Source of the DNA: Desulfoplanes sp.
GTDB lineage: Bacteria > Desulfobacterota > Desulfovibrionia > Desulfovibrionales > Desulfomicrobiaceae
DNA length: 16,004 nucleotides
Reading direction: 5' to 3'
NCBI GenBank assembly: GCA_028708105.1
Contig: JAQVZR010000011.1
Span: 1-16,004 of the forward strand
A program made the position numbers and the translations under genes. Shown here in pieces: positions 1 to 7,334 of the stretch. The notes below the pieces were generated by a model. It did no database searches, was not told where the DNA came from, and was given only the letters and a program-made list of their open reading frames with translations. Numbering within the stretch: position 1 is the first letter of the stretch; the number at the start of each line of letters is the position of its first letter.

Positions 1-1780
1 GTTTTTCCAGGGCCTGTTTGCGCCCCTGTTTACCGGCTCGCCACTGACGGACAATATCCTGAGCTTCTTTCTTGACGTTAAGGATAACTTCTTCGCGCTC
101 TGTATCCAGTTTTGCGCGGCGTTGTTCCCATTTTTTTTCTAGAACGGCTTCCCGGCGTTTCAGGCGTTCAATCTCGCTTTCTTTTTCTGCGGCCAGGGCA
201 TTGAGGCGTTCAAAAATTTCCTTGGAATCGCCACCGTCAAGGAGCAGATATTCCTCGGCCCGCGCCAGAATCGAAGCATCGAGTCCTTGTTCCCTGGCAA
301 CATCCAGGGCCTGGCTGGCTCCAACCTGATCGTAGGCCAAACGAAAAAGGGGCTTTTTGGTTCGGGGATCAAAAAGGACCGAGGCTGCGCGCACGCCTTC
401 TTTAACCAGCCCATAAACCTTAAGGGCCGGAAAATGAGTGGCCACACCGACCCAGGCCCCCTTATCCAGGAGAGCGTCCACAACAGCCTGGGCCAGCGCC
501 GCCCCCTGGCTGGGATCAGTCCCCATACCAAACTCGTCCAGAATCACCAGGGTATCCCCTGTAATTTTGGGCCACAACCGGCTAAAATGACTGATCTGAG
601 CCGTAAATGTACTCAGACTATCTTCAAGGCTTTGCTCATCTCCCATGGAAACGACCACCTGATTCCAATAGGGCAAGGAACTGCCCTCGCGCACAGGCAC
701 GGGCAACGCCGCCTGAGCCATAACGGCGATAAGGCCCAACGTCTTCAGGCTGACGGTCTTCCCTCCGGCATTTCCTCCGCTGATGAGCAGTCCTTTCTGT
801 CCAGGCTCAAGCAAGATATCAATGGGAACGGCAGTACCCGGATGCGCAGCCAGAAGTGGATGTCGGGCTTCACGCAGTTCCAGTGTTCCGCCAGGCTCCA
901 TGTCCAGGGTAATTCCTTGCATCTGCCGGGCAAACCGGGTTTTGGCCTGCAGAACGTCCATTGTGACCAGCCAAGCATAGCCCTGCCCAACAGCACAAAA
1001 CTCCTGACGAACAAGATCCGTCAAATAGGCAAGAATATTCTGTTCTTCCTGCTTTTCCTCCTGCTTGAGTTCCCGGAACTGATTATTCAGTTCAACTAGA
1101 AACAGCGGTTCAACATAGCAGGTCTCACCGGTCTGGGAATAATCATGGACAATGCCTCTGATTTTCCCCTTGAAATTGGATTTGACAGCCAGCACATAGC
1201 GATCAGAAGAAATGGTCAAAAATTCGTCCTGCAGAAAAGGGGCAATGTCCTGATCACCAAAAAAATCATTCACCTTGCGGGTACAGCGCTGGAGAATATT
1301 CCTGATTTCCTGACGCACAGAAAACAACGCCGGCGAACTTTCATCTTTAAGTTCCCCATCAGGCCCCATGCACCTGCGCAGGCCCGACCATACCTTTTCC
1401 GGCCAGATCACATGATGGGCACTTTCTACGAGCAGAGGAAAACGGCTTTCATTACTACCCAAAACAGCATCACGACCAGTTCTGACCAACTCAAGAACCT
1501 GGGTCATGGCCCACAAGGCATCCTTGTCCAGCACCGTTACCGGCTTTGTGACATAGGCCATAACACCATCAATTTCTGGAAATCCGGAAAAAATATAGGA
1601 AGACTCCCCGAACCAGCACATGGCCTGGCGCAGAAGTCTAGATGCAAGGCTCAAGGCTGCCTGATCGCCCAGGGGAAGGATAGATTGGCAGGCACGTTGC
1701 CCCGCCCCGGAAACAGCATGCCGAGTGAGCAGATCGAGCACCTTGGGATAATCCAACAAATGTAATGTTCTGGATTCCAT
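1..1780 (-). CDS. mutS2: Endonuclease MutS2 (5' part; gene runs off the left edge)
   Basis: This is a MutS-family ATPase of the MutS2 type. Members bind branched DNA or collided ribosomes, and full-length ones end in an Smr nuclease domain. About 593 residues are visible, with no stop before the left edge. It starts MESRTLHLLDYPKVLDLL, the usual MutS2 N-terminus, and an in-frame TAA lies seven codons upstream, so ATG at 1780 is the likely start although the Shine-Dalgarno is poor. Seen: P-loop GGNAGGKT (residues 335-342), the STFTAQISHFSRL signature, Walker B LVILDEFG (411-418) followed by GTDPSQGAALAQAV, and the ATHFPALK switch. A charged, probably coiled-coil stretch (about residues 525-593) runs to the edge. 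The first P-loop residues read GGN where the family normally has GPN. The KOW/Smr C-terminus lies outside the window, so its presence is inferred. Long plus-strand reading frames here are shadows. Confidence 0.95.
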   Translation of the reverse strand, partial: MESRTLHLLDYPKVLDLLTRHAVSGAGQRACQSILPLGDQAALSLASRLLRQAMCWFGESSYIFSGFPEIDGVMAYVTKPVTVLDKDALWAMTQVLELVRTGRDAVLGSNESRFPLLVESAHHVIWPEKVWSGLRRCMGPDGELKDESSPALFSVRQEIRNILQRCTRKVNDFFGDQDIAPFLQDEFLTISSDRYVLAVKSNFKGKIRGIVHDYSQTGETCYVEPLFLVELNNQFRELKQEEKQEEQNILAYLTDLVRQEFCAVGQGYAWLVTMDVLQAKTRFARQMQGITLDMEPGGTLELREARHPLLAAHPGTAVPIDILLEPGQKGLLISGGNAGGKTVSLKTLGLIAVMAQAALPVPVREGSSLPYWNQVVVSMGDEQSLEDSLSTFTAQISHFSRLWPKITGDTLVILDEFGMGTDPSQGAALAQAVVDALLDKGAWVGVATHFPALKVYGLVKEGVRAASVLFDPRTKKPLFRLAYDQVGASQALDVAREQGLDASILARAEEYLLLDGGDSKEIFERLNALAAEKESEIERLKRREAVLEKKWEQRRAKLDTEREEVILNVKKEAQDIVRQWRAGKQGRKQALEK

Positions 1781-2195
1781 AAGTATAGACTGGTTAGGTT
1801 AGGTGCTGTGCCGAGGACAGCATAAGGAAATGAAAGATAGTATATGCAGACCAGTGCATTCGGAACAGATAGGTCGCAAAGAGGCCTTTGTCCGATAGCA
1901 ACCGGAGCCGGAACGTATCGGCAAAACGAGATTTTTCTTGAATGACAGGTACACTGAGCTCCCCGGAAATGCATCCGGAAAAGGTCTATGGAACGCAGTG
2001 CAATGGGTCCCTGAAAAGGAGGGTTTTAAGGTACATCCATGTACCAGGCAGGTATCAATCAAAGCAACGGCAGCTCAAAAAACACAAGAGCGCGCCGTAC
2101 ACGGCCGGGACAAACCGTCCAATGACATGCAAAACACCTTAAATACCTTCTCTTTCGACTTTTGCATCAGCGAGAAAAGATAGGCCGATATGCAA
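1781..2195. other. Intergenic region between rpsU and mutS2, no gene seen
   Basis: No reading frame here resembles a known protein. Short frames on both strands (for example 1938-2183 plus and 1799-2062 minus) have no recognisable motif or good ribosome binding site. The stretch holds small perfect hairpins, such as GGTACA-TCCA-TGTACC at 2030-2045 and TGCTGT-GCCGAGG-ACAGCA at about 1804-1822, the latter in the mutS2 leader. It may carry the mutS2 promoter. I could not match it to tmRNA, SRP RNA, 6S RNA or RNase P RNA. Confidence 0.4.
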
Positions 2196-2229
2196 CGCAC
2201 CCGCTCCGGAAAGATCCGGGGCGGGTGCG
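2196..2229 (-). terminator. Stem-loop terminator downstream of rpsU
   Basis: A 14-bp stem (one G-T pair, otherwise perfect) closes a 6-nt loop; the arms contain GCACCCGC and GCGGGTGC. It starts 41 nt downstream of the rpsU stop. The following minus-strand sequence has only a weak T content, so it may be a Rho-assisted or weak intrinsic terminator. Confidence 0.7.
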
Positions 2230-2269
2230 GGTAGAGCAATACACAACCTAGCAAGATGTCATGACGGCC

Positions 2270-2473
2270 CTACATCATCTGGCTGACTTTACGCATCTTT
2301 TTCAACAAGCGCTTACGGGCCGCTGCTTCCTTCTTTTTCTTCTGGATACTGGGCTTCTCGTAATGCTGACGCTTCTTTATTTCAGAAAGAATTCCGGCCT
2401 TTTCGACCTGCTTCTTGAATTTACGAAGCGAATAATCAAAGGTATCATTGTCACCTAGTACAACTCCTGGCAA
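2270..2473 (-). CDS. rpsU: 30S ribosomal protein S21 (TTG start)
   Basis: S21 is a small basic protein of the 30S subunit that helps base pairing between mRNA and the 3' end of 16S rRNA. The 67-residue product has the family pattern [20 protein letters not shown] near the N-terminus, then [10 protein letters not shown], then a Lys/Arg-rich tail ([13 protein letters not shown]). The start was chosen as TTG at 2473-2471. This gives the family N-terminus M-P-G-V and places a strong GGAGGTGA Shine-Dalgarno 8 nt upstream. A GTG three codons earlier overlaps that Shine-Dalgarno and would add a foreign ILL stretch. The gene seems to be transcribed alone, with a terminator on each side. Confidence 0.95.
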   Translation of the reverse strand: MPGVVLGDNDTFDYSLRKFKKQVEKAGILSEIKKRQHYEKPSIQKKKKEAAARKRLLKKMRKVSQMM

Positions 2474-2512
2474 TAGAATCACCTCCCTTCATGTGGATTT
2501 GAACAATTTATC

Positions 2513-2541
2513 TTTCTACCTGCAAAGTTTTTCTTTGGCAA
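2513..2541 (-). promoter_or_regulatory. Candidate sigma-70 promoter for rpsU
   Basis: On the minus strand, TTGCCA (2541-2536) and TAGAAA (2518-2513) are separated by 17 nt. They lie just after the upstream terminator and about 40 nt ahead of the rpsU start. The -35 box is good and the -10 box is moderate; this rests on pattern only. Confidence 0.35.
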
Positions 2542-2544
2542 GAA

Positions 2545-2582
2545 AAAAAAGAGAGAACCATGGGTGAGGTTCCCCCTTTTTT
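2545..2582 (-). terminator. Intrinsic terminator of the HU operon
   Basis: In minus-strand RNA, an A-run and GGGGGAACC pair with GGUUCUCUC and a U-run: a 15-bp stem including two G-U pairs, with an 8-nt loop and further U residues after it. Read on the plus strand, the two wobble pairs become A-C mismatches, so the element works best for minus-strand transcription. It ends the transcript of HU and the small membrane protein before rpsU. Confidence 0.85.
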
Positions 2583-2655
2583 CATACTGTGAACACCGAA
2601 ATTTGGTGTATCCTGTTTTACCCGACAAGACGCGGTCACTTCGAAACAGATATAT

Positions 2656-2859
2656 TTATAACGCAGCGTGCTCTGCTGCCACTTCCTCTTTTCGTGCTTC
2701 TTTTCGCGTCTCTAGAAAAGACTGTAAAAATACGATACCTAGCCCTACGCAGATGACAAAAAGAACGGTGTAAAGCACCCCAAAGAAAACCACATGATCC
2801 GGTGCCCATAAAGGCAGATCCTGTGGGAGCATGCTGTGAACGGTTTCACCAGGAATCAT
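2656..2859 (-). CDS. Small single-pass membrane protein, unknown function
   Basis: I do not recognise the family. The 67-residue product has a proline-rich polar N-terminus, one strongly hydrophobic segment at about residues 23-45 (HVVFFGVLYTVLFVICVGLG region), and a charged C-terminal tail with ETRKEARKEE. A good GGAGG lies about 5 nt before the ATG at 2859. It begins 14 nt behind the HU stop codon and ends shortly before a strong terminator, so it is very likely co-transcribed with HU. The reading frame, RBS and TM segment support a real gene; no function can be inferred. Confidence 0.75.
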   Translation of the reverse strand: MIPGETVHSMLPQDLPLWAPDHVVFFGVLYTVLFVICVGLGIVFLQSFLETRKEARKEEVAAEHAAL

Positions 2860-2873
2860 AATGCCTCCGGAAA

Positions 2874-3146
2874 TTACTTTACTGCATCTTTCAACAATTT
2901 TCCAGGACGAAAACGTACAACCTTACAGGCCTGGATCTGGATTTCTTCACCTGTACGGGGGTTGCGGCCGGTGCGGCCTTTACGCTCTTCAACAACAAAG
3001 GTACCAAAACCCGTCAGCGTCAACTTACCTTCTGCAACCAGCGTATCCTGAACGGACTCTAAAAATGCGTTCAAACCCTTCTCGGCCTGCGCTTTGGTCA
3101 ATTCAGCCTTCTCTGCCATTTTGGCAACCAAATCAGCTTTTGTCAT
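2874..3146 (-). CDS. HU-family DNA-binding protein
   Basis: HU is a dimeric nucleoid protein that bends DNA without strong sequence specificity. The 90-residue product is standard length. It begins MTKADLVAKMAEKAELTKAQ, has the central TLTGFGTF core, and carries the DNA-binding arm signature GRTGRNPRTGEEI (about residues 54-67) with the usual end FRPGKLLKDAVK. ATG at 3146 was chosen. A TTG directly before it is also open, but AAGGAGG sits at a workable 9 nt from the ATG and the family starts M-[TN]-K. About 260 bp of non-coding DNA lies upstream, where its promoter should be; no clear -35/-10 pair could be chosen. The small membrane protein follows in the same transcript. Confidence 0.96.
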   Translation of the reverse strand: MTKADLVAKMAEKAELTKAQAEKGLNAFLESVQDTLVAEGKLTLTGFGTFVVEERKGRTGRNPRTGEEIQIQACKVVRFRPGKLLKDAVK

Positions 3147-3407
3147 CAATCTTTTCCTCCTTATGGAAAGTGATCATTTTCATGAACGGAAAAACGCACA
3201 CAAAAAAATCATTAAAAATCAAATAGAGCAATTAGGACACAATCTGACGATGGAACCCACTCCACAACGATTTGCAAAGGTCTTGTAGAGGAAACTCAAA
3301 TTTCTGTCTATAAAGAATCAAAACTCCACTTCCATTGCAACAACACTCCAAACGAACAACGTCTGACGCCGTGCATTCACGCCAACAACGAAATTTCACC
3401 CTTCAAG

Positions 3408-4241
3408 TCAAGGATAATTTTGGTATGCTAAGGTTTCCCAGCTTTTTTCGAGCACTTCGGCCAAACCATGAAACTGCAAAGGAGTGAGCACTTCGGGCCT
3501 GACGGTACGCTCAAGACCTTCTAGGTCGAGCCACGCTTCCAAGGCAGGCCCCCAATAGGTCTTAAGTATGGTACCAAGCTGCTTGCGCCGTTTCTGGAAC
3601 AGTTCATGGATGGTCCTGGTCAGGGCACGACGATGCACTCCGACAACCATTTTGGGCACAAACCCCACCACAGTGGAATCGACTTTTGGACGGGGATGAA
3701 AGGAACCTGGAGATACATGGAATAGTATCTGCGGGGTAACAAATGTCTGTATCCAGACAGAAAGACCACCGTAGGCCTTAGTGCCGGGCTGGGCGACCAA
3801 ACGCCCGGCAACCTCCTTTTGGACCATAAAACAGGCCCGTTCAAACCGGGACAAACGGCTGAATATCTCCCACATCATGGGCGAGGCAACATTATATGGC
3901 AGATTTCCGACCAACTTCAGGGACTCCAGCCCAGCCAGACGCTCCCACACAAAGGTCAGACCATCTCCACAGATGGCCTGTACATAGGGCATTTTTTGTT
4001 TAAGGGCCAGAATAAGGTTACGATCCTTTTCAAGCACATAGAGCCTACGGGATCTGGTGTTTAAAAGCTCTGTCAAAGCCCCCCGGCCAGGGCCGATTTC
4101 AAAAACAGTATTTTCAGGAGTTATATCGAGTCCGGCAACTATTTTTTCCGTGATATTTCGATCCGTCAAAAAATTCTGTCCCAGGCTTTTTTTGGGTCTG
4201 GCTGCCGAGACTACGTCAAGAGAGTCCTTCATGGGGTTCAT
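3408..4241 (-). CDS. rsmA: 16S rRNA (adenine1518-N6/adenine1519-N6)-dimethyltransferase
   Basis: RsmA/KsgA uses S-adenosylmethionine to dimethylate two adjacent adenines in the last hairpin of 16S rRNA, late in 30S assembly. Seen: the N-terminal RPKKSLGQNFLTD, SAM motif I VFEIGPGRGALTELL, the acidic motif II YVLEKD, the catalytic NLPYN (in VGNLPYNVASP), and the C-terminal substrate domain with FHPRPKVDSTVV. From ATG at 4241 the protein is 277 residues, normal for the family. The start is uncertain: ATG at 4232 or at 4289, and a TTG at 4334, are in frame, and none has a clear Shine-Dalgarno. 4241 gives a compact N-terminus ahead of the conserved block. It lies downstream of the DUF2062 gene on the same strand, about 100 nt away, and may share its transcript. 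Confidence 0.95.
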   Translation of the reverse strand: MNPMKDSLDVVSAARPKKSLGQNFLTDRNITEKIVAGLDITPENTVFEIGPGRGALTELLNTRSRRLYVLEKDRNLILALKQKMPYVQAICGDGLTFVWERLAGLESLKLVGNLPYNVASPMMWEIFSRLSRFERACFMVQKEVAGRLVAQPGTKAYGGLSVWIQTFVTPQILFHVSPGSFHPRPKVDSTVVGFVPKMVVGVHRRALTRTIHELFQKRRKQLGTILKTYWGPALEAWLDLEGLERTVRPEVLTPLQFHGLAEVLEKSWETLAYQNYP

Positions 4242-4340
4242 ACTGCTAATGTCCGGGCTAAAATATCGCGTCAGATTCGACCAATCCATAGAAAACAAAT
4301 CATCAGGGAAAAACAGGGGGGAGCACAAAAGCAAGGTGAA

Positions 4341-4832
4341 TCATTTAGGCAGCGAACGACGCCTGAGCCGGCGTTCGGCACGTTTAGCATGATAAAGAAG
4401 CACTCCCCGTACCGTCACGCAATACGTCAATACGGCCACAGGAATCCCCACAATAACTCCGCCGACACTCATAACCATGACCAGATGCCAGCCTGACTGG
4501 AGCATGTCTGCAAGGGCCAAATGTTCCGGATCAAAGCAGTTCTGCGCACCGGGGACAAACACCTGTCCCACCCGGTATAAAAAATAATAGACAAAAACGA
4601 CATTGGCCGGATTAGACACCCATGTGCCCAGGGCAGCCGCGAGCTTATTGCAGCGAAAAATATAGGCCAAAGCCAGAGCAATAACCGTCTGGAAAGGAAT
4701 AACCGGCAGACAGCCTACAAAAACTCCAATGGCCATGCCCAAGGCCAGGGAATGCGGAGGAGCCTTGATACGCATAACCTTGAGGTACCCAAAACGCAAC
4801 GTCCGGCCCAAACGGACCCAGAAACGCCGCAT
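4341..4832 (-). CDS. DUF2062 membrane protein
   Basis: The product is a small inner-membrane protein of the DUF2062 family; the molecular function is not established. From ATG at 4832 it has 163 residues: a basic N-terminus (MRRFWVRLGRTLRFGYLKVM), then the conserved SLALGMAIGVFVGCLPVIPF and NKLAAALGTWVSNP blocks, with about three hydrophobic segments (roughly residues 32-65, 80-95 and 118-145), and an Arg/Lys-rich tail. The frame stays open 72 codons upstream of this start, but that part shows no family similarity, so it was excluded. The Shine-Dalgarno is weak (GGGTTTGGG). The stop is about 100 nt before the likely rsmA start on the same strand. Confidence 0.85.
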   Translation of the reverse strand: MRRFWVRLGRTLRFGYLKVMRIKAPPHSLALGMAIGVFVGCLPVIPFQTVIALALAYIFRCNKLAAALGTWVSNPANVVFVYYFLYRVGQVFVPGAQNCFDPEHLALADMLQSGWHLVMVMSVGGVIVGIPVAVLTYCVTVRGVLLYHAKRAERRLRRRSLPK

Positions 4833-4930
4833 CACAGCCCAAACCCAAAAAAGCGTGCACCTAATCTCAGGGAGAGGCTGATGATTCCATCCATATACCA
4901 GGCAACCATGCTGCGGTCCTCTAGGGTATG

Positions 4931-4954
4931 TCTGCAAAAGCATTTTTTTGCAGA
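4931..4954. other. Perfect 9-bp hairpin
   Basis: TCTGCAAAA and TTTTGCAGA flank a 6-nt loop. It lies about 100 nt upstream of the DUF2062 start, in its probable leader on the minus strand. It could be a leader structure or an operator; it lacks the GC-rich stem of a typical terminator. Confidence 0.4.
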
Positions 4955-5128
4955 TCACATTGAATGTAAACAAGCTGGCAATGCCCAGATCGGATTGGAA
5001 ACATACATTCCACGATCCAATCGACATCGAAAAAAAAATGTGTATCATCCCGTTGAGAGCGTATGCTTGGGCTCGTCCGTTGCCCGCCCAGATCCACTCA
5101 GGACAGACGTACGGGATGGATTTTACCT

Positions 5129-5152
5129 CTGGACTGTATACTGGACTGTATA
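5129..5152. repeat. Perfect tandem duplication of 12 bp
   Basis: CTGGACTGTATA occurs twice back to back with no mismatch. It is in non-coding DNA about 440 bp upstream of the ModE-type gene and 40 bp from the FNR-like palindrome. It may be a paired binding site for a regulator or a simple slippage duplication. Confidence 0.6.
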
Positions 5153-5191
5153 TTTGATACGCCAGGGGCGTTTGTGCCAGGACCAGATATT

Positions 5192-5205
5192 TTGATCAAG
5201 GTCAA
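5192..5205. promoter_or_regulatory. FNR/HcpR-like palindrome
   Basis: TTGATCAAGGTCAA is a near-perfect inverted repeat (TTGAT and GTCAA around 4 nt). It resembles sites of the CRP/FNR superfamily (TTGAT-N4-ATCAA) and the TTGAC-N4-GTCAA type sites reported for HcpR in sulfate reducers. A further GGTCAA lies at 5212-5217. The regulated gene is not clear; the nearest downstream gene on the plus strand is the ModE-type regulator, 380 bp away. Confidence 0.35.
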
Positions 5206-5587
5206 CCTCCCGGTCAAGTGCTGATTTTTCTACGGACCAAAGCGGCTCATCCCGAATTCCGGTACATAAGGCCATACAATGCCCCTTCCTAGCAACCAGC
5301 ATTCCTTCGTGTCGTTGCCAATAAAGTAATGATTCACCATAAAAAAATCCCACGTACCCACAAAACCACCTTTACAAAAAATATCCGGTGCGTAAGGTCT
5401 TGGATAGCAGCCAACACGACATACAAGCAAAAAATACATCTTGGGCAACATCCTAAGCGCACCCACACAAAATGCCTTGCGTTGACCCTGGCCCCCATTC
5501 TCGGTACACATCTATTCTTGTACAGACATATTACAAACTGACACTGCGCCTCAAACACACGCCAACTCCAAGAAGAGGGATTCCATA

Positions 5588-5950
5588 ATGATCAAAACTA
5601 CACTACGCACTCATCTCTGGTTTGAGACCCCTAGTGGCATGTTTTTCGGTATGGGCCGGGTTCTTCTTATCCTTAAAGTTAAGGAACTCGGATCACTGAA
5701 CAAAGCAGCCAAAGAACTGGGCATGTCCTACAGAGCTGCATGGGGTAAAATCAAAGCATCCGAAGAGGCCCTGGGCAAACCCCTGTTGGTCAAGGTTGAA
5801 GGCCGTAAAGGTTTCGTGCTTTCAGATATGGCAGAGACCTTGGTCAAAGAATTCTGCGCATGGCATCAGGACGTGGAAACCTACGCCCTGAAACAGGCGC
5901 AAAAAAACTTCCCCTGGAAAATCGAAACGTTTGCCAAGGGAACAGAATAA
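5588..5950 (+). CDS. ModE-type winged-helix regulator, DNA-binding domain only
   Basis: The 120-residue product matches the N-terminal DNA-binding domain of ModE, the molybdate-responsive repressor. A helix-turn-helix spans about residues 34-60 (GSLNKAAKELGMSYRAAWGK) and is followed by the wing GKPLLVKVEGRKGFVLSD. The protein ends at about residue 120 and lacks the C-terminal molybdate-binding (TOBE) domains of full ModE. Such stand-alone domains are common in sulfate reducers, where some respond to tungstate or molybdate. The ligand here is unknown and no oxyanion transporter gene is nearby. GAGGG about 9 nt before the ATG supports the start. It stands alone, with 755 bp of non-coding DNA before it and 237 bp after it. 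Confidence 0.85.
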   Translation: MIKTTLRTHLWFETPSGMFFGMGRVLLILKVKELGSLNKAAKELGMSYRAAWGKIKASEEALGKPLLVKVEGRKGFVLSDMAETLVKEFCAWHQDVETYALKQAQKNFPWKIETFAKGTE

Positions 5951-6036
5951 ATCCGGACCAGATGTCCAAAAATTCCTCGACATTCTGACGCAACGGACCA
6001 GCGACAAAAACGTCACCCATAGACAATAGACTCAAG

Positions 6037-6103
6037 ACACAGCACAAAGGTATAGCGTATATATTATGATTATGCCCTCTCCACAAAGGTGCGTAACACA
6101 GCA
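6037..6103. repeat. Repeated short motifs upstream of the epimerase gene
   Basis: ACACAGCA occurs at 6037-6044 and 6096-6103, and CACAAAGGT at 6043-6051 and 6082-6090, within an AT-rich stretch 85-150 bp ahead of the epimerase gene. These may be operator copies or an old duplication. No promoter could be chosen with confidence in this 237-bp gap. Confidence 0.35.
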
Positions 6104-6187
6104 TAACCGACTATAACCATAAAATATATCTTATTTCTTTACAACCATTGAGCACACAACTCATCCACCCTTAAAAATAGAGTATCC

Positions 6188-7225
6188 ATGCATCCCTACG
6201 AAAAAGTCCAACAAATGCTTACCCGGTCCCCCAAAAAATGGGTGGTCACCGGAGTTGCCGGATTCATCGGCTCCAATCTCCTTGAAACCCTGCTCCGCCT
6301 CGACCAGACGGTTATTGGTCTGGACAATTTTTCCACCGGACATCGCCATAATCTCCAAGATGTCCAGAATCTGGTTTCAAACGAGCAATGGAACCGTTTT
6401 ACCCTCATTGACGGTGATATCCGGGATATTTCCACCTGCCACTCAGCCTGTAACGGAGTCGACTATGTCCTGCACGAAGCAGCTCTGGGTTCCGTTCCGA
6501 GATCCATTGAAGACCCACTCACAACAAACGCCAATAACATCTCCGGATTTTTGAATATGCTCGTAGCTGCCCGGGATGCAGAGGTGCAACGTTTCGTATA
6601 CGCGGCCTCCAGTTCCACGTATGGCGATCATCCTGGCCTGCCCAAGGTGGAAGACCAGATCGGCAAGCCCCTTTCCCCCTATGCAGTCACCAAATACGTC
6701 AATGAACTGTACGCCGATGTCTTTGCCCGAACCTACGGATTCAAGGCTATTGGACTGCGGTATTTCAATATTTTCGGCCGCCGTCAGGACCCTCAAGGTG
6801 CCTATGCCGCAGTCATGCCCAAATGGTTTGCCAGCATGCTCAACCAGGAAACCGTGTATATCAACGGTGACGGCGAAACATCCCGGGATTTCTGTTACAT
6901 CGACAATTGTGTGCAGGCAAATATCATGGCCGCAACGGCCACCCATCCTGACGCTGGCAATCAGGTCTACAACGTGGCCTTTGGCGAACGCACCACACTG
7001 AACGAACTCTTTGCCCTTATCAGGGACAGAATTAATGCCCTGCATCCGGAATTGCCCATCGCCGACCCCGTATACCGCGATTTCAGACCTGGTGATGTCC
7101 GTCATTCTCTGGCCGACATCACCAAGGCCCACAACCTGCTGGGATATGAGCCCAAATTTTCCGTACGCAGCGGCCTGGACACCACAGCTGCCTGGTATGT
7201 GGCCACTCTGGGCAAAAAAGACTAA
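6188..7225 (+). CDS. UDP-N-acetylglucosamine C4-epimerase, WbpP/TviC type
   Basis: This is a cytoplasmic short-chain dehydrogenase/reductase that interconverts UDP-GlcNAc (or the uronic acid form) and the galacto isomer using bound NAD, for surface polysaccharide synthesis. The 345-residue product closely follows the WbpP pattern as I remember it: Rossmann motif [10 protein letters not shown] (residues 21-30), NFSTGH, the [14 protein letters not shown] block, [16 protein letters not shown], catalytic Y165-AVT-K169, [20 protein letters not shown] and [12 protein letters not shown]. The start fits the family, although the Shine-Dalgarno is weak (AGAG). There are no glycosyltransferase or export genes next to it. 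Within the extended SDR epimerases the WbpP/TviC group is the best fit; the exact substrate (acetylhexosamine or its uronate) cannot be read from sequence. Confidence 0.93.
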   Translation: MHPYEKVQQMLTRSPKKWVVTGVAGFIGSNLLETLLRLDQTVIGLDNFSTGHRHNLQDVQNLVSNEQWNRFTLIDGDIRDISTCHSACNGVDYVLHEAALGSVPRSIEDPLTTNANNISGFLNMLVAARDAEVQRFVYAASSSTYGDHPGLPKVEDQIGKPLSPYAVTKYVNELYADVFARTYGFKAIGLRYFNIFGRRQDPQGAYAAVMPKWFASMLNQETVYINGDGETSRDFCYIDNCVQANIMAATATHPDAGNQVYNVAFGERTTLNELFALIRDRINALHPELPIADPVYRDFRPGDVRHSLADITKAHNLLGYEPKFSVRSGLDTTAAWYVATLGKKD

Positions 7226-7256
7226 CGGACGTAAGACGTAACCCCCATACAAAAAT

Positions 7257-7317
7257 ACACAAAAAAGCCAGAGCCAACGCGTCATCTCTTCTACGCAAGG
7301 CTCTGGCTTTTTTGTGT
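7257..7317. terminator. Strong bidirectional intrinsic terminator
   Basis: A perfect 19-bp inverted repeat (arms around GCCAGAGCC and GGCTCTGGC, flanked by A6 and T6 runs) encloses a 23-nt loop, within which GCGT and ACGC can pair further. The A and T tracts make it usable in both directions. It ends the epimerase transcript 31 nt after its stop and lies only 17 nt upstream of the next ATG. Confidence 0.93.
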
Positions 7318-7334
7318 AATAGGTACAGCCCACA

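Larger units (their letters stand above)
4833..5587. other. Long intergenic region between divergent genes, no convincing gene
   Basis: This 755-bp stretch separates the minus-strand DUF2062 gene from the plus-strand ModE-type gene, so it should contain both promoters. Frames such as 5230-5511 (minus) and 4752-5195 (plus) have odd compositions (many Cys, Trp, His) and match nothing I know. It holds a hairpin (4931-4954), a tandem duplication (5129-5152) and an FNR-like palindrome (5192-5205), listed separately. A non-coding RNA is possible but I could not identify one. Confidence 0.4.

Noticed and set aside
287..1765. Long plus-strand reading frames (287-1099 and 1145-1765)
   Set aside because: They run antisense to mutS2, whose minus-strand frame has clear Walker A, Walker B and signature motifs over the whole stretch.
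1799..2183. Short frames between rpsU and mutS2
   Set aside because: Both strands are open over the same bases with no similarity to known proteins and no good ribosome binding site.
4833..5048. N-terminal extension of the DUF2062 frame by 72 codons
   Set aside because: The extension has no family similarity and unusual composition; the conserved protein starts at 4832.
5230..5558. Minus-strand frames rich in Cys, Trp and Tyr
   Set aside because: Composition is unlike real proteins, no motif is visible, and overlapping frames look equally random.
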